Below, piece by piece: positions 7,691 through 15,409 of a DNA stretch of 30,363 bases (positions within the stretch are counted from its first letter, which is position 1; each line of letters opens with the position of its first letter). Origin of the DNA: an uncultured Burkholderiales bacterium (GTDB lineage: Bacteria; Pseudomonadota; Gammaproteobacteria; Burkholderiales; Burkholderiaceae_C); assembly GCA_937927685.1 (NCBI GenBank), contig CALBSC010000039.1:1-30363 (forward strand), read 5' to 3'. A model generated the notes under the pieces. It ran no database searches. It worked only from the letters and a program-made list of their open reading frames with translations, and was not told the DNA's origin. The position numbers and the translations under genes were made by a program.

Positions 7691-8527
7691 TCAGTGGCGC
7701 GGGCGGATGCTGATCTCGTTGCTGTTGATGCTTTCACGACCGCTGTCGGTGTCCACCAGCAGCCGCCCTTGCGCATCGACCCCACGGGCCCAACCCTCGC
7801 GCCCATCGGAGAGGCGGATGGCCTGGTCGCACAGCCAGTCCCGACGCGCAAAGCGCGACAGCAGCGGAGCGAACCCTTCGCGGTTGAAGCCCAACACCGT
7901 GCGCAGCAAACCGGGCATGAGTTCTCGCAGGAGGTCGCCCGCCTGCAGTCCGGGTTGCAGCTCACTCACACCCAGCGGGGGAATGCTGTTGTCCACGCCC
8001 TGAGGCGTGCGCACATTCAGGCCGATGCCGATCACCGCGTACCGCTCGGCCCGGGCGGAGCGGGCGTCGGTGACGGTGGCGGTTTCAATCAGGATGCCGC
8101 CCAGCTTGTGGGGGCCGCCCCCCGTGTCGCACCACAGGTCATTCGGCCATTTCAGGCCCAGCACCGCACGGTCCGGGTCGGGATGCGGGCTGCGCGGTGG
8201 CTGCGCCTGCAGCAGCTGGGTCAGGGACTCGGCCAGGGACACCCCCACCGCCAACGACAAGCCCGACCAGTCGGGTGGCTGCAGCATCAGCCCCAGGGAA
8301 AACGTCAGCGACTCACCGGGGGTACTGGTCCAGCTGCGGCCCAAGCGGCCGCGACCCGCCGTTTGCGTCTCGGCAATCAGCACCACCGGGTCGGTCTGCC
8401 CTTGACGGGCCCGCCGCATCAGTTCGGTGTTGGTGGAGTCCAGACTGGGCACCAGCTCGAGGCTCAGGCCCGGACACAGCGGGGACAACGCCAGCCACAG
8501 GTCCTCCAGAGGCCAGGGCGTTGTCAT
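7691..8527 (-). CDS. birA: Biotin--[acetyl-CoA-carboxylase] ligase
   Basis: A 278-residue biotin protein ligase. The biotinyl-AMP loop appears as GRGRLGRSW (family GRGRxGR), followed by KWPNDL, LGGILIE and VIGIGLN, all classic catalytic-domain signatures. A small C-terminal SH3-like domain ends the protein. There is no N-terminal helix-turn-helix, so this is the monofunctional type that biotinylates the carboxyl carrier of acetyl-CoA carboxylase but should not repress biotin genes. The start is 9 bp after the stop of the SET-domain gene on the same strand, so the two are probably cotranscribed; no functional link is obvious. Confidence 0.93.
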   Translation of the reverse strand: MTTPWPLEDLWLALSPLCPGLSLELVPSLDSTNTELMRRARQGQTDPVVLIAETQTAGRGRLGRSWTSTPGESLTFSLGLMLQPPDWSGLSLAVGVSLAESLTQLLQAQPPRSPHPDPDRAVLGLKWPNDLWCDTGGGPHKLGGILIETATVTDARSARAERYAVIGIGLNVRTPQGVDNSIPPLGVSELQPGLQAGDLLRELMPGLLRTVLGFNREGFAPLLSRFARRDWLCDQAIRLSDGREGWARGVDAQGRLLVDTDSGRESINSNEISIRPRH

Positions 8528-8536
8528 GATGACGGA

Positions 8537-9049
8537 TCAGCGATCGCCTTTGGGGGCCAGCAGGGTGCCGCGGCACTTTTTGGCGCCACACCAGCAGGGA
8601 TACTCGGCCTTGAGCTTGCGCGTGTAGGGGGCGTCGATGATCAGGCCGTAGTCGTAGTTCAACTCTTCACCCGCCTTGATCTTGCGCAGCGACTTGATGA
8701 ACACCCGGCCGTTGTCCTCTTCGGCCTCGCAGTTGGGCTTGCACGAGTGGTTGATCCAGCGTGATGCATTGCCGCCATACAAGGCATCGATCACCCGCTT
8801 GTTGGTCAGGTGAAAGTAAAAGGTGTGGTTGGGATCCTTGGGGTCGTGTGGGTGGCGCCGCAAGGCTTCCTTCCACTTGATGATCTCCCCCACATACTCG
8901 ATGATCACCTCGCCCTTGGGGATGTCTTGCAGGGCGAAAACGCCTTTGCCATGGACGCCAGAGCGACGGGTCTGGATACGACGACCGGAAGGGGAAGCGG
9001 AGGGGCTGGTTGACACGGCCTGATTTTTTGTTAAGTTGAATACGTACAT
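8537..9049 (-). CDS. SET-domain protein-lysine methyltransferase
   Basis: A compact SET protein of 170 residues from the ATG at 9049. A GTG at 9016 gives 159 residues, and a far ATG at 9100 is unlikely because it lies upstream of a -10-like TACAAT. Visible SET motifs are GKGVFA (34-39), EYVGE (51-55), RWINHSCKPNC with NHSC at 100-103 (S-adenosylmethionine and pseudoknot site), and GEELNYDYG (127-135) with the catalytic tyrosine. The C-terminal CWCGAKKC (152-159) is a post-SET zinc motif, which with the NHSC cysteine would bind Zn. SET enzymes transfer methyl groups from S-adenosylmethionine to lysines, classically on histones. It is divergent from topB, whose product has an H1-like lysine-rich tail that could be a substrate; this is inference. 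It likely forms an operon with birA. Confidence 0.88.
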   Translation of the reverse strand: MYVFNLTKNQAVSTSPSASPSGRRIQTRRSGVHGKGVFALQDIPKGEVIIEYVGEIIKWKEALRRHPHDPKDPNHTFYFHLTNKRVIDALYGGNASRWINHSCKPNCEAEEDNGRVFIKSLRKIKAGEELNYDYGLIIDAPYTRKLKAEYPCWCGAKKCRGTLLAPKGDR

Positions 9050-9078
9050 GCGTGCGCACACACGTGCGCGTGCGCGCG
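9040..9078. repeat. 39-nt alternating purine-pyrimidine tract (Z-DNA candidate)
   Basis: Every base from A9040 to G9078 alternates purine and pyrimidine. Most of it is CG, GT or CA dinucleotide steps, including GCGCGCG at 9072-9078. Such tracts flip to Z-DNA under negative supercoiling. The tract covers the proposed ATG of the SET gene (9047-9049) and its leader, and lies 65 bp before topB. Confidence 0.8.
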
Positions 9079-9142
9079 AGGGCTGATTGTAGAAGCACAT
9101 CGGCCCGGCCCCCGAATTGGAAGCACAAGGACCCTGTCATTC

Positions 9143-12076
9143 ATGAGCAAAACCCTGGTCATCGCCGAAAAGCCCTCGGTCGCACAGGACATCGTGCGGG
9201 CGCTCACGCCCGTCGCCGGCAAGTTTGAAAAGCACGACGACCACTTTGAAAACGACCGCTATGTGGTCACCAGTGCCGTGGGCCACCTGGTGGAGATCCA
9301 GGCGCCCGAGGAATTCGATGTCAAACGAGGCAAGTGGTCATTCGCCCACCTGCCGGTCATTCCGCCCTATTTCGACCTCAAGCCCGTCGACAAGACCAAG
9401 ACGCGACTGAACGCGGTCATCAAGCAGGCCAAGCGCAAGGACGTGGAGACGCTCATCAACGCCTGTGACGCGGGCCGTGAGGGCGAACTCATCTTCCGGC
9501 TGATCGAGCAGTACGCCGGTGGCAAAAAGCCCCTGGGCAAGCCGGTCCAGCGCCTGTGGCTGCAGTCCATGACGCCCCAGGCCATCCGTGACGGCTTTGA
9601 TGTCCTGCGCTCCGAGAAGCAGATGCAGGGTCTGGCTGACGCCGCACGCAGCCGCTCCGAGGCCGACTGGCTGGTGGGCATCAACGGTACCCGCGCCTTC
9701 ACCGCCTTCAACTCACGCGATGGCGGCTTCTTTCTCACCACCGTGGGGCGGGTGCAAACGCCCACGCTGAGCGTGGTCGTCGAGCGCGAGGAGCAAATCC
9801 GCAAGTTCATCAGCCGCGACTACTGGGAGGTCCACGCCAGCTTCCTGGTCGAGGCGGGCGAATACGCCGGCAAGTGGATCAACCCCGCCCACAAGAAAGA
9901 CGAGAACGACCCCGAGCGCAAGGCCGACCGCGTCTGGTCGGCGCAAGAAGCCCAGGCCATTGCCGATGCGGTGCGTGGCAAGGCGGCGACCGTCACCGAG
10001 GAAAGCAAGCCCACCACCCAATCCGCGGGCGGCTTGTTTGACCTGACCTCGTTGCAGCGTGAGGCCAATGGCCGTTTTGGCTATTCAGCCAAAACCACCC
10101 TCGCACTGGCGCAGAGCCTGTACGAGCGCCACAAGGCCCTGACCTACCCCCGTACCGACTCGCGTCACCTGCCCGAGGACTACCTGCCCACCGTGCACCA
10201 GACCTTCGAGATGCTGGCCGACAGTGGCATGAAGCACTTGGCGCCCTTTGCCCTGACCGCCTTGAACAACGGCTACATCAAGCCCAGCAAGCGCGTGTTC
10301 GACAACAGCAAGGTGAGTGATCACTTTGCAATCATTCCAACACTGCAGGCGCCCTCGGGTCTGTCTGAGGCGGAGCAAAAGCTGTACGACCTGGTGGTCA
10401 AACGCTTCCTGGCCGTGTTTTTCCCGCCCGCCGAGTTTCTGGTCACCACCCGTATCAGCCAGGTGGCGCACCAGGGCGTCAGCCACCATTTCAAGTCCGA
10501 CGGCAAGGTGATGGTCAAACCTGGCTGGCTGGCCATTTATGGCAAGGAAGTCCAGACCGAGGATGACGGCAGTGGCAAGACGTTGGTGGCGGTCAAGCCC
10601 GGCGAGATGGCGCGCAACGAGTCCGTCAACCCGCAGGCCCTCAAGACCCGCCCCCCGGCGCGCTACACCGAAGCCACCCTGCTCGGGGCCATGGAGGGAG
10701 CTGGCAAGCTGGTCGAGGACGACGAGTTGCGCGAGGCCATGCAGGAAAAGGGGCTGGGCACGCCGGCCACCCGCGCGGCCATCATCGAAGGCCTGCTGAA
10801 CGAAAAGTACATGCTGCGCGATGGCCGGGAAATGATCCCCACCGCCAAGGCCTTCCAGCTCATGACCCTGTTGCGAGGCCTGGGGGTGGAAGAACTCTCT
10901 TCACCCAGCCTGACGGGTGAGTGGGAGTACAAGCTCTCGCAAATGGAGCAAGGCCAGTTGAGCCGTGAAGCCTTCATGCGCGAGATCGCCGCGATGACCG
11001 AGCGCATCGTGAAGAAAGCCAAGGAGTACGACCGCGACACCGTGCCGGGTGACTACGTCACGCTCAAGACCCCCTGCCCCACGTGCGGGGGCCAGGTGCG
11101 CGAGAACTATCGCCGTTTCGCCTGCACCGGCGCGGACGGCCAGGGCGAGGGCTGTGGCTTCTCGTTTGGCAAAACCCCTGGGGGCCGCACCTTCGAATTG
11201 CAGGACGTGGAGGCGCTGCTGGCCAACAAGCAGGTCGGCCCGTTGGAGGGCTTCCGCTCCAAAGCCGGCTGGCCCTTCACCGCCGAAATCGTGCTCAAGT
11301 TCAATGAGGAAGAGCGCAACTGGAAACTCGAATTCAACTTCGGCGACGACAAGTCGGACGAGGGCAGTGGCGAGTTGGTCGAGTTTGGCGAGAGCGCGTC
11401 CCTGGGCGCGTGTCCCAAATGCGGGTCGGCCGTGCGCGAGCATGGCAACAATTACGTCTGCGAAAAATCCGTGCCCACGCACGCACAGGCCACACCCTCG
11501 TGCGACTTCAAGACGGGCAAGATCATCCTGCAGCAGCCCGTGTCGGTCGAGCAGGTGCAAAAACTCCTGGGCACCGGCAAGACCGACCTGCTCGACAAAT
11601 TCATTTCGATGCGCACCCGCCGTCCGTTCAAGGCCTACCTCGCCTGGAATGCGGAGGCGGGCAAGGTGGCGTTCGAGTTCGAACCGCGCACAAGCAAGTA
11701 CCCGCCTCGTCAGCGGGCTGGCGCGGCCGCAGGCGCTGCGGCGTCCCCCGCGGCCAAGACCACGGCGAAGAAGGCGGCCAAAGCAGGCGCCAAGACCGCT
11801 GCCAAGAAAACCGCAGGGGCCAAAAAGCCCAAGGCGCCTCGCAAGCCTGCCGCTGGCAAGGCGCCCAGCGAGGTCCTGGCCGCCGTGATTGGCAACGAGC
11901 CCGTGGCCCGGACCGAGGTGATCAAGAAGTTGTGGGAGTACATCCGCGCCCACGGGCTGCAAGACCCGGCGGACAAGCGCAAGATCAACGCGGACGACAA
12001 GTTGCGGCCGGTGTTCGGCAAGGATCAGGTCAACATGTTTGAGCTGGCAGGGTTGGTGGGCAAGCACCTGGGTTGA
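9143..12076 (+). CDS. topB: DNA topoisomerase III with H1-like tail and C-terminal SWIB domain
   Basis: A 977-residue type IA topoisomerase. The TOPRIM domain (about 2-135) opens KTLVIAEKPSVAQDI and includes the metal motif DAGREGELIF. The catalytic tyrosine is Tyr335 in ALTYPRTDSRHLP. Two cysteine clusters follow the core: CPTCGG from residue 645 and CPKCG from residue 757, each with later cysteines, resembling topoisomerase zinc ribbons. Residues about 857-909 are a low-complexity Ala/Lys/Pro tail with repeated AAK units like histone H1 or bacterial histone-like proteins. Residues about 910-977 form a SWIB/MDM2 domain (EVIKKLWEYIRAHGLQDPAD, then DDKLRPVFGKDQVNMFEL). The enzyme decatenates and relaxes DNA; the tail should add sequence-independent DNA affinity. 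The start follows AAGGA at 9127-9131. A terminator lies 37 bp after the stop. Confidence 0.95.
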   Translation: MSKTLVIAEKPSVAQDIVRALTPVAGKFEKHDDHFENDRYVVTSAVGHLVEIQAPEEFDVKRGKWSFAHLPVIPPYFDLKPVDKTKTRLNAVIKQAKRKDVETLINACDAGREGELIFRLIEQYAGGKKPLGKPVQRLWLQSMTPQAIRDGFDVLRSEKQMQGLADAARSRSEADWLVGINGTRAFTAFNSRDGGFFLTTVGRVQTPTLSVVVEREEQIRKFISRDYWEVHASFLVEAGEYAGKWINPAHKKDENDPERKADRVWSAQEAQAIADAVRGKAATVTEESKPTTQSAGGLFDLTSLQREANGRFGYSAKTTLALAQSLYERHKALTYPRTDSRHLPEDYLPTVHQTFEMLADSGMKHLAPFALTALNNGYIKPSKRVFDNSKVSDHFAIIPTLQAPSGLSEAEQKLYDLVVKRFLAVFFPPAEFLVTTRISQVAHQGVSHHFKSDGKVMVKPGWLAIYGKEVQTEDDGSGKTLVAVKPGEMARNESVNPQALKTRPPARYTEATLLGAMEGAGKLVEDDELREAMQEKGLGTPATRAAIIEGLLNEKYMLRDGREMIPTAKAFQLMTLLRGLGVEELSSPSLTGEWEYKLSQMEQGQLSREAFMREIAAMTERIVKKAKEYDRDTVPGDYVTLKTPCPTCGGQVRENYRRFACTGADGQGEGCGFSFGKTPGGRTFELQDVEALLANKQVGPLEGFRSKAGWPFTAEIVLKFNEEERNWKLEFNFGDDKSDEGSGELVEFGESASLGACPKCGSAVREHGNNYVCEKSVPTHAQATPSCDFKTGKIILQQPVSVEQVQKLLGTGKTDLLDKFISMRTRRPFKAYLAWNAEAGKVAFEFEPRTSKYPPRQRAGAAAGAAASPAAKTTAKKAAKAGAKTAAKKTAGAKKPKAPRKPAAGKAPSEVLAAVIGNEPVARTEVIKKLWEYIRAHGLQDPADKRKINADDKLRPVFGKDQVNMFELAGLVGKHLG

Positions 12077-12113
12077 GGGGCCTGACTGAGCCCCAGCGCC
12101 TACGGGTCAACAA

Positions 12114-12137
12114 AAACGCCGCCCGAAGGCGGCGTTT
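12114..12137. terminator. Bidirectional intrinsic terminator between topB and the molybdenum hydroxylase gene
   Basis: AAACGCCGCC (12114-12123) pairs perfectly with GGCGGCGTTT (12128-12137) around a CGAA loop. Read on minus, the loop is the very stable TTCG and the stem ends in a run of five T, so it ends the leftward gene (stop at 12159) well. Read on plus it has a shorter T run and ends topB. Confidence 0.9.
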
Positions 12138-12158
12138 CAATCCATCAAGGAAGCCAGC

Positions 12159-14471
12159 TCAGCCTTGCTGGAGCAACTCCCAGATGCGGGCCGAGGTCAT
12201 CGGCATCTGAATCTTCGACGACAGGGCGCCTTTGCCATGGCGAGCCAGGGCATCGGCCACCGCATTCACCACCGCCGGTGTGGCCCCAATGGTGCCCAAC
12301 TCGCCCACGCCTTTCACGCCCAGCACGTTGTTCTTGCACGGCGTACTCTCGTCCATCGAGGTGACGAAAAAGCGCGGCATGATGTCCGCGTGCGGCACGG
12401 CGTAGTCCATCAGGCTGCCCGTGACCGGCTGACCCGTCTCGCGGTCGTACACCAGCGATTCGCACAGGGCCTGTCCCAGCCCCTGCACCGCACCGCCATC
12501 CAACTGGCCGCGCACGATCATCGGGTTGACCACACGGCCCACGTCGTTGACGGAGGAGTAGGTATCCACCTGGACCGTGCCCGTTGCGGGGTCCACCTCG
12601 ACCTCGCAGATGTGGCAGCCGTTGGGCCAGGTCGGACCGCTGGCAGCGGTCTTGGAGTCGAGCTCGATGCGTCGCTCGGGCTGGCGCTGGGCCACGTCGG
12701 CCAGCGTCAGGTGCAAATCGGTGCCTGCCACGGTGAAGCGGCCGGCGTCGTATTGCACGTCCTCAGGGGCGGCCTCCAGCGCCTGGGCGGCCAGCTCGCG
12801 GGCGCGCTCCAGTGCCTTGGTGGACCCCACGCTCACGGCCGAGCCGCCGGTGAAGAGCGAGCGTGAGCCGGCGCTGCCAAATCCGTTGCCGCGATCGGTG
12901 TCGCCCATCACGATCCGTACCTGCGAGAGCGGCACGTTGAAAATATCCACGACCAGCTGCGCCAGCGTGGTGGCAATGCCCTGACCCATGCCGTTCACGG
13001 CAGTGAACACCTCGATCACACCGTCGTCCATGATGCGGACGTTGACGTTTTCTTCCAGCGCATTGCCACCCGTCCACTCCAGGAACGTGGCAATGCCCAG
13101 GCCGCGCCACAGACCCTTGCGTGCGGACTCGGCGGCGCGTTGGTCAAAGCCGGTCCAGTCGGCCTGCTTCAGGCCCTGGTCCATCACCGATTCAAAAGCA
13201 CCGGTGTCGTAGGTCTGGCCCATCGGGTTCTTGTAGGGCATCTGCGCGGGCTGGATGAAGTTGCGACGGCGCAGGGTGATGCGGTCGATGCCGCTTTGGC
13301 GGGCCGCCTCGTCCATCAGGCGTTCGATGTTGAAGATGGCTTCGGGACGCCCGGCGCCACGGTAGGCGCCCGTGGGGGCCGTGTTGGTGAGCACCGCGGT
13401 GTAGTGGAAATCGATGTTCTGAATGTCGTAGACGCTGGTTTGCACCCACGGGCCGATCATCACCTGAATCGCAATACCGGTCATGCCGGGGTAGGCGCCC
13501 ACGTTGGCGTGGGTGCGGATGCGCAGGCCCAGCACCTTGCCCTGTGCGTCCAGGGCCATTTCCGCATGGCACTCGATGTCGCGACCGTGTGCGCTGGTGA
13601 GGAAGTCTTCGCCGCGGTCGGCGATCCACTTCACCGGGCGTTGCAGGCGGTGCGCGCAGTAGGCGGTCACCACATCTTCGGCATAGGCGCCCGTCTTCAT
13701 GCCAAAGCCGCCGCCCACATCACCAATCAAGACGCGCACTTGTTCGGCGGGCAGACCCAGCAGGGTGCTCACCACGGTGCGCACACCGGTGGGCATCTGG
13801 CTGCTCATGCGGATGGTCAGGCGGCCCTGGTCTACATAGGCCAGCACGCTGCGCGGTTCGATCGAGAGGGCGGCCACGCGCTGGTTGTCGATATCGAGTT
13901 TGACCACATGCTTGGCCGCGGCAAACGCCTTGTCCACCGAGGCGGCGTCGCCATAGCGGGTTTCGGCGCTGCGGTTGTCCGGGGCGTCGCTCAGTAGCGG
14001 GGCGTTGGGGGCGAGGGCGTCCTGCAAGGTGACGGCGCAGGGCAGCTCCTCGTAGTCCACCACCACCGCCTCGGCGGCGTCTTTGGCTTGTTGTTCGGTA
14101 TCGGCCACGATGGCCACCACGGGCTCGCCGACAAAGCGCACGCGCCCAAAGGCCAGCGGACAGCGGGCCGCGGTCGCCGCCGGTTGACCGTCCGGTCGGA
14201 CAAAGTTGGCCAGGGGCGGCATGTCTTTCAGGCCCGCTGCGCGCCATTGCGCTCCGGTCAGCACCAGGTGCACGCCCGGCATGGCCTGCGCGGCGGCGGT
14301 GTCAATCGAGCGGATGTTGGCGTGCGGATAGGGCGAGCGCAAAAACGCCAGGCGGCTTTGCGCGTTGAGCACCACATCGTCGGCATACTGGCCGTGGCCT
14401 CGCAGCAGTTGTTCGTCTTCCAGACGGCGCACGGATTGACCGCTGCCAAAACGCAAGTGGGTGGTGTCCAC
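12159..14471 (-). CDS. Xanthine dehydrogenase-family molybdopterin-binding subunit (CoxL form II-like)
   Basis: 770 residues from a GTG at 14471 with GAGGAG just upstream; a TTG at 14528 is less likely. It is the large molybdenum-cofactor subunit of the xanthine dehydrogenase, aldehyde oxidase and CO dehydrogenase family. Seen are GSGQSVRRLEDEQLLRGHG at the N-terminus, GGFGMKTG, the active-site segment GAYRGAGRPEA (about 364), GMGQGIATTLAQ, and the base-catalyst Glu724 in GVKGVGELG. The AYRGAGR form is that of form II CoxL-like proteins, not the AYRCSFR of genuine CO dehydrogenase, so CO oxidation should not be assumed. The FAD and iron-sulfur subunits that normally accompany it are absent from this window. 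It probably follows the alpha/beta hydrolase gene in one transcript. Confidence 0.9.
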   Translation of the reverse strand: MDTTHLRFGSGQSVRRLEDEQLLRGHGQYADDVVLNAQSRLAFLRSPYPHANIRSIDTAAAQAMPGVHLVLTGAQWRAAGLKDMPPLANFVRPDGQPAATAARCPLAFGRVRFVGEPVVAIVADTEQQAKDAAEAVVVDYEELPCAVTLQDALAPNAPLLSDAPDNRSAETRYGDAASVDKAFAAAKHVVKLDIDNQRVAALSIEPRSVLAYVDQGRLTIRMSSQMPTGVRTVVSTLLGLPAEQVRVLIGDVGGGFGMKTGAYAEDVVTAYCAHRLQRPVKWIADRGEDFLTSAHGRDIECHAEMALDAQGKVLGLRIRTHANVGAYPGMTGIAIQVMIGPWVQTSVYDIQNIDFHYTAVLTNTAPTGAYRGAGRPEAIFNIERLMDEAARQSGIDRITLRRRNFIQPAQMPYKNPMGQTYDTGAFESVMDQGLKQADWTGFDQRAAESARKGLWRGLGIATFLEWTGGNALEENVNVRIMDDGVIEVFTAVNGMGQGIATTLAQLVVDIFNVPLSQVRIVMGDTDRGNGFGSAGSRSLFTGGSAVSVGSTKALERARELAAQALEAAPEDVQYDAGRFTVAGTDLHLTLADVAQRQPERRIELDSKTAASGPTWPNGCHICEVEVDPATGTVQVDTYSSVNDVGRVVNPMIVRGQLDGGAVQGLGQALCESLVYDRETGQPVTGSLMDYAVPHADIMPRFFVTSMDESTPCKNNVLGVKGVGELGTIGATPAVVNAVADALARHGKGALSSKIQMPMTSARIWELLQQG

Positions 14472-14575
14472 GGTGGCTCCTCGTTGGGGTGTCGTGTTGG
14501 TGCAAAACGGCCAGTGTAGCGTCCGCAATCAGCCCGCATTGTCGCTCGGGTATGGCCACCCTGGCGCAGGGGGGG

Positions 14576-15379
14576 TCAGTGCACCCGTGAGTGCGGTGTT
14601 TCGCGCAGAAAGTCGATCAGGGTCTGGTCGAATTCGTCCGGGGCTTCCAGGTTCATGAGGTGACCGATGCCGCTGAGTTCGACGTACCGGCTGCCCGCGA
14701 TGCGCTGCGCCATGCCTTGCATGACCTTGGGTGGCGCATTGGGGTCGTGCTCGCCGGCGATCAGGAGCGTCGGCGAGGCAATGTGCCCCAGCGCTTCCAG
14801 GCGGTTGAATCCCACCAGCGCTTCCAGTGCGCGCCGGTAGGTGGCCGGCGACACCTGGGCCATGCAGTGCTGCGCCAGACGCAGTCCTTCGGGCAGCGCC
14901 TGGGGGCCGGCCATGGCCGGCACCAGTGTGGCGGCCAGTTCTGCCATGGTCTGACCCGCCAGCAGCGGGGCCATGCGCGACGCTACAAACGACTGCTGCC
15001 AGTCGCCATCGGGTTTGCCAAACGCCGCGGAGGTGCCGCACAGCACCAGGCGGTGGACAAGTTCGGGGCGGCGTGCCACCACTTCCTGCGCCACCATGCC
15101 ACCCATGCTGTGACCCACCAGTGTCAGGCCGGGCCGGGCCGACGCGTGCGTGAGCCCCTCGATCAGTTCGATGCATTTTTCAGCCAGGCCCTTGAAGGTG
15201 TAGGGCTCGATGGGGTCGCTGTGCCCATAGCCGGGCATGTCCCAGGATACAGCCCGGAAGCCGGCCTGGGCCAGCGTTTCCAGTTGCGGGGCAAAGGCCA
15301 GATGCCCCCCGCCAATGCCATGCAGCATGAGAACGGTGGGCCCCGACCCCAGCACCGAGTAGTTCGGCATGCGGCTCAT
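14576..15379 (-). CDS. Alpha/beta-fold hydrolase
   Basis: 267 residues from the ATG at 15379, preceded by GAGG; a second ATG at 15370 is also possible. The oxyanion-hole strand HGIGGG, nucleophile elbow GHSMGG (Ser), acid EHDPN and catalytic histidine GIGHLMNLEAPD are all present. The arrangement is that of the PcaD/MhpC-type hydrolases, which open lactones or cleave C-C and ester bonds in aromatic degradation. The substrate is not known. It lies 104 bp upstream of the molybdenum hydroxylase gene on the same strand, so both may act in one catabolic route. The start is only 30 bp from the start of the divergent exporter gene, so their promoters must overlap. Confidence 0.88.
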   Translation of the reverse strand: MSRMPNYSVLGSGPTVLMLHGIGGGHLAFAPQLETLAQAGFRAVSWDMPGYGHSDPIEPYTFKGLAEKCIELIEGLTHASARPGLTLVGHSMGGMVAQEVVARRPELVHRLVLCGTSAAFGKPDGDWQQSFVASRMAPLLAGQTMAELAATLVPAMAGPQALPEGLRLAQHCMAQVSPATYRRALEALVGFNRLEALGHIASPTLLIAGEHDPNAPPKVMQGMAQRIAGSRYVELSGIGHLMNLEAPDEFDQTLIDFLRETPHSRVH

Positions 15380-15409
15380 GAAAACGTTATCCTCAGGGCA
15401 AAACCCATT

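Noticed and set aside
7679..7702. CCGCGC/GCGCGG hairpin between fbpA and birA as a terminator
   Set aside because: Only a 6-bp stem with a long loop, no T run, and one arm is inside birA.
12077..12094. GGGGC...GCCCC hairpin after topB
   Set aside because: A short stem without T run; the strong 10-bp bidirectional terminator at 12114-12137 explains termination.
12159..14471. Genuine aerobic CO dehydrogenase large subunit
   Set aside because: The active-site loop reads AYRGAGR instead of AYRCSFR and the coxM and coxS genes are missing.
14591..15409. Plus-strand extension of the DMT transporter frame
   Set aside because: It is antisense to the alpha/beta hydrolase; the membrane protein begins sensibly at the ATG at 15410.
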